Assembly: GCA_963839175.1 (NCBI GenBank)
Contig: CAWIUB010000034.1
Span: 1-12,401 of the forward strand
DNA: 12,401 nt
Reading direction: 5' to 3'
Origin: CAWIUB01 sp963839175
GTDB lineage: Bacteria; Actinomycetota; Actinomycetes; Mycobacteriales; Jatrophihabitantaceae
Part shown: piece after piece, positions 6,832 to 12,401 of the stretch
Layout: each line of letters begins with the position of its first letter
How positions within the stretch are numbered: position 1 is the first letter of the stretch
The notes under the pieces: generated by a model
Databases searched by the model: none
What the model saw: only the letters and a program-made list of their open reading frames with translations
What the model was told of the DNA's origin: nothing
Program-made: the position numbers and the translations under genes

Positions 6832-8422
6832 GTGGGGTTGGCGTTCGACGAAGGCCTTGTGCTTGACACGGCCCTGTTCGAGCTGCGTCGAAACGGCCGG
6901 GCCGTGCGCATGGAGCCGCAGACCTTCGACGTGCTGACCTACCTTGTGTCCCATCGGGACCGGGTGGTGCCCAAGGAAGAGCTCATGGACGCCGTGTGGG
7001 GCGGGCGGTTCGTCACCGAAGCAGCCGTGACGAGCCGCATCAAGCAGGCACGTCGGGCGATGGGTGACGACGGGCGCGGCCAGCGGCTCATTCGCACGGT
7101 GCACGGTCGCGGATACCGGTTCGTCGCCGACGTGACCGTCGAGGCGCCCGGCCAGGCGACCGCCGCCGCGCCCGACCGGAGTCCCGCCGGCATGGCTGCA
7201 CCGATCCGCTACACCGATCAGCGACGGTCTGCACATCGCCTATCAGGTCACCGGCGGCGGCGACGTCGACATCGTCCTGATTTCGGGGTTCGTCTCCCAT
7301 CTCGAGCTCGACTGGGCGGACCCCCGGCATGCACACTTCCTCGACCGACTGGGATCGATGGGCCGGTTGATCCGGTTCGACAAGCGGGGAACCGGCATGT
7401 CTGACCGGCCGGAGGGGTTGCCCGACCTCGAGAAGCGCATGCACGACGTCCTCGCTGTGATGGACGCCGTGGACTCGCGGCGCGCCGTCCTTTGTGGTTA
7501 TTCCGAGGGTGGTCCGATGGCGATCTTGCTAGCGGCCACCCACCCGGAGCGGGTGTCGGCGCTCGTGCTGTACGGCAGTTATGCCAAGCGGACCCGGGGT
7601 GAGGGATACCCGTGGGCGCAGTCCGAAGAGGAGCGGCGCAGCTACACGAACCGGTTGATCGACAGCTGGGACTGGGAGGCCGATCTACGGATGCGTTGCC
7701 CATCGGGCGATCCGCAGATGCAACGGTGGTGGGCGCAACGCATGCGGGCAGCCGCGACGCCGTCCACGATCCGCGCCCTGATGGACATGAACTCCGCTGT
7801 TGACGTCCGCGACGTGGTCGGCGCGGTTCGCGTGCCGACGCTGGTCCTGCATCGCACCGGCGATGCGCTGTTCAAGGTCGAGGAGGCGCGCTACCTCGCC
7901 GACCACATCCCGTCGGCAACGCTGCGACTGCTCGACGGTGCCGACCACCTCGTGTGCGGCGACCCTGACCAGATACTCGATCAGATCGAGGCGTTTCTGC
8001 AGACCGTGCGAATGCCGGCCCCGCAGCCGCTCGCCCTTGCGGCCGTCGTCGCGGTTGCCGGTGACTCGGAGGCGCAGATCATCGAGGACCTGGTGGCGAC
8101 CGGCGGTCGCGCCCGTGCGACGCCGTCGGGTCGGCGGGTCGCGCTCTTCGACGGTCCGGCCACGGCCGTGCGGTGTGGACTCGCGAGCCTGCGGGACCGC
8201 GCCCGCCTCGGTGTGTCGATCGCGGAGGTGGCGCGGGACTCGATGTCGGTGGACGGTCCGGGCGTGCGCTACGCAGAGCAAATCGCCGATGTTGCGAGTG
8301 CGGGCGAACTATGGGTATCTCCGGCAGCGGGAATGCTGCTCGCCGGCAGCGCGGTGCAGCTGTTGCCGGTGTCTTCCCAGGACGACGTCGCCGGGCACCC
8401 ACTGCTCCGCGCCGTCAGGTGA
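6832..8422 (+). pseudogene. Winged-helix DNA-binding / alpha/beta hydrolase / cyclase-like fusion regulator, one frameshift
   Basis: Residues about 5-102 form an OmpR/PhoB-type winged helix (LDTALFELRRNGRAV, TFDVLTYLV, VVPKEELMDAVWGG, IRTVHGRGYRFVADV). After a linker rich in Ala and Pro the frame breaks near 7190-7217. Removing one base continues into ISDGLHIAYQVTGGGDVDIV, the start of an alpha/beta hydrolase with DKRGTGMSDRPEG, a GYSEGG nucleophile elbow (Ser about 224), a GD acid region and a DGADHL histidine. The last 130 or so residues resemble a class III nucleotide-cyclase-like domain without its metal-binding residues (GPGVRYAEQIADVASAGELWVSPAAGMLLAG). The restored protein has about 529 residues. 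The start is GTG 6832. Proteins of this build are known from actinomycetes, but their ligands are unknown. It is either a one-component sensor-regulator with one sequencing error or a recently broken gene. Confidence 0.75.
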
Positions 8423-8482
8423 TGCTCAGGCGGCTGCACGACGTGAGCGGTCGCCCTACCTGTCGTATCACCAGCGTCATTT

Positions 8483-8517
8483 GTCGCCGCGATGACTCAC
8501 GAGCCAGTCATCGCGAC
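8483..8517 (+). terminator. Terminator-like hairpin after the fusion regulator
   Basis: A 10-bp perfect stem (8488-8497 with 8506-8515) around an 8-nt loop is extended by GTCG/CGAC-type pairing across a bulge, about 60 bp after the stop at 8422. There is no T-tract, as is common in high-GC actinomycetes. It separates the azlCD-TPR-regulator run from the pseudogene downstream. Confidence 0.55.
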
Positions 8518-8544
8518 ACCCCGGTCAACACCGGCGGCACGGGT

Positions 8545-9086
8545 CGGGAGTTCAGCGGTCGCACCGACGGCGTGAACTGGTCGGCGACCGCCCGCGTTCC
8601 GATCGATCCGGTCACCAGCACCGTCGATCACTTCCTCCCCGGACTCGCGGTCGACCCGAAAACCTCCGGCGGCAGCACACACCTCGCGCTGACCTATCTA
8701 CTTCTACCCGAACGCCGCATGCGGCGGGGCGTGCCGGCTGCAGGTCGGCTACATCTCCTCGCCCGACCGCGGCGCGCACTGGGGCGCGGCCACCCAGCCC
8801 GCCGGGCCGATGGCGCTGAGCGAGATCGCCGCCACCTCGCAAAGGCCCGATGGTCGGCGACTACATCTCCACGTCCTTCTCCGGCGGTAAGCCGACTACC
8901 GTGTTCGCGGTGGGACGCCAGCAGCCCACGGCGACGTCGTTCGACGAGGCCATGTATGCACCGACGACACCGCTAGGTGTGGCGTCCGCGGCCGAGGCAA
9001 CTCAGCCCGCCACCACCACCGGCGTGCTCGTGCCGGTGACAGGCGTCGGCTCAGGTACCGCCCGCCAGGAACAAAGACGGGAGTAG
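8545..9086 (+). pseudogene. Asp-box (sialidase-like/BNR) protein fragment, 5'-truncated with two frameshifts
   Basis: Three frames together read as the C-terminal part of an exo-alpha-sialidase-like beta-propeller. The first frame has DGVNWSATARVPIDPVTST and DHFLPGLAVDPKTSG. The second, after a break near 8695-8700, has YFYPNAACGGACRLQVGYIS followed by an Asp box (SSPDRGAHW) and PAGPMALSEIAATSQ. The third, after a break at the AAA near 8840-8844, has GPMVGDYISTSFSGG and FDEAMYAPTTPLG, ending at TAG 9084-9086. Each break is explained by one extra base. The N-terminal blades, signal peptide and start codon are absent: upstream lies only the hairpin after the regulator gene. Family members are secreted or surface beta-propellers of unknown substrate. 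The left boundary is approximate. Confidence 0.65.
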
Positions 9087-9090
9087 CAGA

Positions 9091-9107
9091 CTCGCCGCGG
9101 CGGCGAG
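9091..9107 (+). terminator. Short GC hairpin after the Asp-box pseudogene
   Basis: CTCGCCG at 9091-9097 pairs with CGGCGAG at 9101-9107 over a 3-nt loop, 4 bp after the TAG. It may be the surviving terminator of the original gene. Confidence 0.45.
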
Positions 9108-9200
9108 CGACGGACGTGGTCAGGTGCCAACGACGCCGTGAATAAGGGGTGGCGTACGCGCTGACGGGGAAGGCCGTCGGCCATTCACGACCGCGTCGAA

Positions 9201-9218
9201 GCCCGCACGCTTGCGGGC
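9201..9218. other. Small hairpin in the intergenic region before the Mth938-like gene
   Basis: GCCCGCA at 9201-9207 pairs with TGCGGGC at 9212-9218 across a 4-nt loop, with no T-run. The rest of 9087-9369 shows no gene that I can support. Confidence 0.3.
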
Positions 9219-9369
9219 CGCCGGTCGAGGTCCGATCGGGGCTACCGTCGGGTGGGCGGCGGTTGGTTTCGCCACCGTCGCGGTGAGCGGACTGCCGGTC
9301 CCGGGTCGGTCCGGGCCTGGCTCTCTGCGAGTCGTTGCGTGCCCGAGTAGGAGAGAGAGAAGAAGTGGC

Positions 9370-9720
9370 ATGCGCGTCGATCGATTCACCTTCGGTTTCA
9401 TCCGCATCGATGACGTGACCTACGAGCAGGACGTGGTGATCGACCGCGGGAAGATCCGCACCCGCAGGAAGAAGCCGTCGAAGCGCTTCCGCGACACCTT
9501 CGGTCACACCCCGCTCTCCGGCGAGGACAAGATTCCGTGGAAGTGCCGCCGGCTGGTGGTGGGCACCGGCGCGCATGGCGCCCTGCCCGTGATGGACGAA
9601 GTCAGACCGGAGGCCGCCCACCGCAACGTTGAGCTGCTGATCCTGCCGACCGCATCCGCGATCGAGGCACTGCGGACAGAACCCGAAGACACCAACGCAA
9701 TCCTGCACGTGACCTGCTGA
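9370..9720 (+). CDS. Mth938-like domain protein, 116 aa
   Basis: A complete small protein of the Mth938/NDUFAF3-like fold. It has the full family pattern: FGFIRIDDVTYEQDVVI at the start, GHTPLSGED.IPW in the middle, LVVGTGAHGALPV, VELLILPTASAIEAL, and a DTNAILHVTC ending with a terminal cysteine. Bacterial members have no established activity; the mitochondrial relative helps assemble complex I. The start ATG 9370 is supported by a purine-rich AGGAGAGAGAGAAGAAG stretch ending just upstream. An upstream in-frame start at 9211 would add 53 residues unlike the family. It is one of the few undamaged genes in the right half. It is followed by 191 bp without a visible gene before the integrase end. 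Confidence 0.88.
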   Translation: MRVDRFTFGFIRIDDVTYEQDVVIDRGKIRTRRKKPSKRFRDTFGHTPLSGEDKIPWKCRRLVVGTGAHGALPVMDEVRPEAAHRNVELLILPTASAIEALRTEPEDTNAILHVTC

Positions 9721-9911
9721 CGCGAACCAGTAGACCTCCGCTCCGATGCGCGCACATCGGCAGATACGGAAATTGCTCCGACTCAGGCGACGACAGATTT
9801 CTGCATCTGCGCGTGATCCCTTTCCCGCCACCGCGAACGAATTGCCGTCCATATCGACGGATCCCGCGTGGGCCTCGCTGCTTCGTTGGTCGCGCTGGGT
9901 GACGACGCGGT

Positions 9912-10488
9912 TCAGTTCGGCCTGTGTCGTTTTCGGATGGTGGCGAGGGCGGTGAGTGCGGTGTCGTCGGTTTCGGCGAGGGTGTGGAGGTATTTCTCGG
10001 TAGTGATGATGCTGCCGTGTCCGAGTCGTTCTTTGACGGTTTGGAGGTCGGCGCCGCCGGCGAGTAGCCAGGAGGCGTGTGCATGGCGCAGGTCGTGGGT
10101 GCGCACAGCAATCCCGATCCCTGCCTCTAGCAACGCTGGTTTCCAGATGCGTTCGCGGTACCAGGAGCGGGGGATGTGCCCGTCGGTGGTGATCGTTCTC
10201 GGCGTCCGTGGGTCGTCCTTCCCGGCTGCGCGGCGTTCGGCCCGGTAGCGGGCGTAGGCGCCGCGGCAGTGCGCGCATTTGCAGCCGCCGCCGGAGTAGC
10301 CGCTGATGGTGCCGTGCCAGTACTGCCGGCCCGCGCTGTTCGGCTCCGTCAATCCCAGGTCCGGCTCGTCGGCCGCCGGCTGAGCTTTGACGACCTGCAG
10401 ATGAGACGGGCGCGACTGGGGGAGGAGCAGGGTCGGCGTGAAGAGCAGGTCGCTGCCGGCCAGCTCGTGCTCGGCTATGTGGGTCTGA
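9912..10488 (-). pseudogene. Tyrosine recombinase (integrase), 3' half, separated from its 5' half by an IS1380 element
   Basis: C-terminal catalytic part of an actinobacterial phage/ICE-type integrase. It contains the Cys/His-rich insert (YSGGGCKCAHCRGAYARYR), the HxxR box (HDLRHAHASWLLAGG), the GH motif (LGHGSIITTEKYLH) and the nucleophilic tyrosine in that last motif. The stop is at 9912-9914. The apparent ATG at 10497-10499 belongs to the IS end and is not the true start. The real coding sequence continues through TCTGA (10484-10488) to the matching TCTGA at 12203-12207. Joined there, the frame reads HIANQVQT then HIAEHELAGSDLLF without a break. Such integrases insert elements at tRNA or other short att sites. 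I see no tRNA or obvious att core in 9721-9911. Confidence 0.88.
10484..10488. repeat. TCTGA target-site duplication, left copy
   Basis: TCTGA at 10484-10488 matches TCTGA at 12203-12207, directly outside the two terminal inverted repeats of the IS. Removing one copy plus the IS restores the integrase reading frame. Confidence 0.8.
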
Positions 10489-10500
10489 CCCGAATCCACG
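10489..10500 (+). repeat. Left terminal inverted repeat of the IS
   Basis: CCCGAATCCACG, one mismatch to the right end. Confidence 0.85.
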
Positions 10501-10532
10501 ATTAGCGGCGTCGGCTACGGCGTGTGAGATGG

Positions 10533-10605
10533 AGAAAGTGCCTGCCTTGTAAGGAGAATCGAGGTTGTCAAGGCCTTGGATTCACCGAGCAAGGAGGCAC
10601 CTTCT
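10533..10605 (+). promoter_or_regulatory. Leader hairpin that can hide the transposase ribosome site
   Basis: Bases 10533-10549 (AGAAAGTGCCTGCCTTG) pair with 10590-10605 (CAAGGAGGCACCTTCT) with one mismatch and one bulge. The right arm contains the AAGGAGG ribosome site (10591-10597) and reaches the first base of the TTG start. CAAGGCCTTG (10569-10578) in the loop is itself a palindrome. In other IS elements similar structures block translation from outside transcripts. The role here is inferred. Confidence 0.55.
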
Positions 10606-12053
10606 TGGTTGCCAAGATACGCAAGCCGAAGCGGTTGGCCAAGCGGGTGCACATCGGCGCGCCGGATCCATCGCTGACCGCGGTCGCGGGCCTGGTCGCG
10701 GTGCGGGAGTTGACCGATCGGCTGGGTGTGATCGACGCGCTCGATGCGGCGGTGGGGCCGGTCAAGACCCGCGCCAGGGGATGCGGCGCCGGGGCTCTGC
10801 TGGTCGGGATCGCGTCGGCGCAGCTGGCCGGTGAGGATTTCTTGGTCGGGCTGGACCGCCGACGTGCCGACGCCGCGGGACAGGCATTGAGTCCGGTGCC
10901 GGGGCTGGCGACGAGCACCGCGTGCGGGCTGGCGAGGCGTATCGAGGACCCAGCCTGGCGACGGGTCGAGGCTGGGATCGGTGCGGTGAACGAGCGGATG
11001 CTCGCGCTGCTGCCCGCGGCCCGGCGCCAGGCGTTGTGTCAGGGCGCGACGATCGATCTGGATGCCACCGACGTGGAGGTCTACGGCCGTCGCAAGCGTG
11101 GGGTGGCCTATAACTACCAGGGTCAGCGGTGCGGGCGCCCGCACGTGGCGGGCTGGGCCGAGACCGGCACGGTGCTGGCCGCGGATCTGCTCGCCGGCGA
11201 TCAAGACCCGCGTTCGCGCGCGAGCGCGCTGTTACGGCGGGCGGTAGCCGTCCTGCCTGCCGCGGTACGGCAAGCACCGCTATCGATGCGCGCCGACGCC
11301 GGCTACTTCGCCGGCGATCTGGCCCGTACCGCCCGCGAGCTGGACGTCCGGTTCGCGATCGGCGCCAAACGCATCACCACCGTGTGGCGCGCCCTGGACG
11401 GGATCGGCGAATGCGACTGGACCGACGCGAGAGACATGCCCGGCGCGCAGGTCGCCGTGTCGAACTACAAACCTGCCGACTGGCCCGAGGGCACGTCGAT
11501 GCTGATCCGCAGGGTCGCGCTGGACGCCGCCGACATCTCGACCGATCCACGGGCACGGCGCCGGCGTACCATCCCCAAAGATCAACTGCAACTGGCCCTG
11601 GACGGGCAAGTCAGCACCGTCTACGGCTACAGCTTCATCCTCACCGATCTCGACGTGTCCACCGGCACGAAGGCTGTTTCGGTCGAGTACTGGTACCGGC
11701 ACCGCACCGAGATCGAGGACCGTTTCCGCGACAGCAAACACGGCGCCGCGCTGCGCCACCTGCCCTCCGGCCACCCCGAGATCAACACCGCATGGATGTG
11801 GGGCGCGCTACTAGCCACGAGCCTGGCCGGCTGGCTGCACCAACTCACCGCCACCAGCGACGGCCACGGCCAGCTGGCCGGCTGGGGGACCCGCGGCGGC
11901 AAAGCCATGATCGCCACCCTGCGGCGCCGGCTGATCCGCGTCCCTGCCCGGCTGGTCACCCACGCTGGCGGACTCCTCCTGCGCCCGCCGCCCGGATACA
12001 GCCTGCTCGCCGAGATCCTCGCCCGCCTGCGCGCCCTACCCACCCTGACCTGA
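10605..12053 (+). CDS. IS1380-family DDE transposase, 482 aa
   Basis: Full-length DDE transposase. The first acidic site lies in IDLDATDVEVYG (residues 150-161) and the second in MRADAGYF (D231). The third is in YRHRTEIEDRFRDSK (residues 364-378), which matches the IS4-superfamily Y-(2)-R-(3)-E-(6)-K signature exactly with E371 as the catalytic glutamate. The N-terminal LTDRLGVIDALDAAVGPVK and the WMWGALLATSLAGWLHQLT segment are IS1380-like. The frame is open to GTG 10524, but TTG 10605 is preferred: it has AAGGAGG at 10591-10597 with a 7-nt gap, and protein before it reads through the leader hairpin. The gene ends 149 bp before the right IS end. No frameshift is seen, so it may be active. 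Confidence 0.9.
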   Translation: MVAKIRKPKRLAKRVHIGAPDPSLTAVAGLVAVRELTDRLGVIDALDAAVGPVKTRARGCGAGALLVGIASAQLAGEDFLVGLDRRRADAAGQALSPVPGLATSTACGLARRIEDPAWRRVEAGIGAVNERMLALLPAARRQALCQGATIDLDATDVEVYGRRKRGVAYNYQGQRCGRPHVAGWAETGTVLAADLLAGDQDPRSRASALLRRAVAVLPAAVRQAPLSMRADAGYFAGDLARTARELDVRFAIGAKRITTVWRALDGIGECDWTDARDMPGAQVAVSNYKPADWPEGTSMLIRRVALDAADISTDPRARRRRTIPKDQLQLALDGQVSTVYGYSFILTDLDVSTGTKAVSVEYWYRHRTEIEDRFRDSKHGAALRHLPSGHPEINTAWMWGALLATSLAGWLHQLTATSDGHGQLAGWGTRGGKAMIATLRRRLIRVPARLVTHAGGLLLRPPPGYSLLAEILARLRALPTLT

Positions 12054-12190
12054 TCACCCCGGCCCCGCGCCGCCGACCACCCGGAGACCCGCCACCCGAG
12101 GCGCCACTCGGGCCACCAACCTGCCCAGAACCCGAAACACCACCCAGAAAGATCAACAACCAGCACGGAAGATCAACTCAGCGGCCTATC

Positions 12191-12202
12191 CGTGGAATCG
12201 GG
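12191..12202 (-). repeat. Right terminal inverted repeat of the IS
   Basis: CGTGGAATCGGG on the plus strand, inverse of the left end with one mismatch. The 137 bp between the transposase stop and this repeat hold no gene. They contain AAGATCAAC twice, 20 bp apart (12149-12157 and 12169-12177). Confidence 0.85.
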
Positions 12203-12207
12203 TCTGA
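12203..12207. repeat. TCTGA target-site duplication, right copy
   Basis: Second copy of the 5-bp repeat flanking the IS. Confidence 0.8.
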
Positions 12208-12401
12208 ACCTGGTTGGCGATGTGGGGGGCGAGCTTGATGCGGCGGTGTTCGCGATCTTTCGGGTAGTCCTTGATCAGGAACCGGCCGCCGGTCGGGTGG
12301 AAGCGGGCGACCAGTTCTACGGCGGTGCGGCTGACGGTGAGCATGCGCTGCCGCGGGTTGAGGTCGGCCGGTCGAAGTTCGATGAGTTCGGCCCAGCGCA
12401 G
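12203..12401 (-). pseudogene. Tyrosine recombinase (integrase), 5' part of the interrupted gene, running off the window
   Basis: Reading the minus strand from 12401 gives the beginning of the catalytic domain. LRWAELIELRPADL is the box with the first catalytic arginine, followed by MLTVSRTAVEL and FLIKDYPKDREHRRIKL, whose lysine lies in the beta-hairpin used by tyrosine recombinases, then HIANQVQT. At 12203-12207 (TCTGA) the IS begins and translation would stop soon after inside it (RFHG then TAG). The N-terminal DNA-binding domain lies beyond the window. The join to 10488 is in frame, so the gene was whole before the IS entered. Confidence 0.85.

Larger units (their letters stand above)
10489..12202 (+). 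mobile_element. Complete IS1380-family insertion sequence, 1714 bp
   Basis: It is bounded by terminal inverted repeats CCCGAATCCACG (10489-10500) and, on the minus strand, CCCGATTCCACG (12202 down to 12191), 11 of 12 identical. The match continues weakly inward (GATAG-like). TCTGA direct repeats flank it. It holds one transposase gene. The length and 5-bp target duplication fit IS1380. It lies inside an integrase gene in the opposite orientation. The sharp borders and clean duplication suggest a fairly recent insertion. Confidence 0.88.

Noticed and set aside
7190..7217. Programmed +1 frameshift in the winged-helix/hydrolase gene
   Set aside because: There is no clear slippery site with a stop or rare codon, and five other +1 breaks in unrelated genes of the window suggest a common artefact or decay.
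8896..10278. Long minus-strand open frame of 460 residues
   Set aside because: It has a composition of Arg/Pro/Thr/His repeats and overlaps the recognisable integrase and Mth938-like genes in other frames. It is a high-GC shadow.
10489..10499. ATG at 10497-10499 as the integrase start
   Set aside because: It lies inside the terminal repeat of the IS. The first residues (MDSG) come from IS sequence and the true upstream part is at 12203-12401.
10524..10604. GTG 10524 as the transposase start
   Set aside because: The added 27 residues read through the leader hairpin and have no ribosome site. TTG 10605 has AAGGAGG at the right distance.
10565..10834. TTG 10565 reading frame with AAGGAG upstream, as a leader for programmed frameshifting
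   Set aside because: Its translation is Arg/Ala/Gly shadow of the transposase in another frame. The transposase is complete in one frame and needs no frameshift.
10477..12226. ATGTGGG near both IS ends as the target duplication
   Set aside because: The left copy is a few bases from the terminal repeat and the right copy about 18 bases away, so they do not flank the element symmetrically. TCTGA touches both ends and restores the frame.

Overview
The window looks like chromosomal or accessory DNA of a high-GC actinomycete (Actinomycetota). It has very high G+C, GTG and TTG starts, and protein types common in Pseudonocardiales/Mycobacteriales-like genomes (AzlCD, a Mth938-like protein, an actinobacterial integrase with a Cys-rich insert, an IS1380 element). 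I cannot name a genus.

Layout. 1-342 (+): 3' part or all of a SnoaL-like ester cyclase. About 408-812: a roughly 400-bp non-coding insertion with mirror-image ends. Each end carries three copies of a 14-bp box (GATTGTTCCGACCT) with identical spacing. It appears to have cut off the last codons of the next gene. 4396 down to about 698 (-): a four-gene run of MaoC-like hydratase, OsmC-like protein, FMO-type flavoprotein and an FAD-dependent monooxygenase. The last two are translationally coupled (ATGA) and both are frameshifted. 4397-4624: divergent intergenic region with a 14-bp palindrome and a hairpin. 4625-6791 (+): azlC, azlD and a TPR protein, all overlapping or nearly so. 6832-8422 (+): an unusual regulator with an OmpR-type winged helix, an alpha/beta hydrolase and a degenerate cyclase-like domain, with one frameshift. 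8483-8517: terminator-like hairpin. About 8545-9086 (+): 5'-truncated, twice-frameshifted Asp-box (sialidase-like) pseudogene. 9370-9720 (+): intact Mth938-like gene. 9912-12401 (-): a tyrosine recombinase gene split in two by a complete 1714-bp IS1380-family element (10489-12202) with 12-bp terminal inverted repeats and a TCTGA target duplication.

How the genes may work together. The minus-strand run pairs a hydratase, a redox/thiol-type OsmC protein and two flavin oxygenases, so it may be an oxidative catabolic or detoxification operon, now apparently decaying. The plus-strand run couples a small-amino-acid exporter pair to a TPR protein and a hydrolase-fused regulator, which suggests a sensing and export module. 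Both are inferences from gene order.

Two matters dominate the window. First, six separate reading-frame breaks all have the same sign (one extra base). This could be true decay or an insertion-biased sequencing or assembly error. Second, there are two insertions whose removal restores a sensible reading frame: the IS1380 copy in the integrase and the mirror-repeat element in the monooxygenase.
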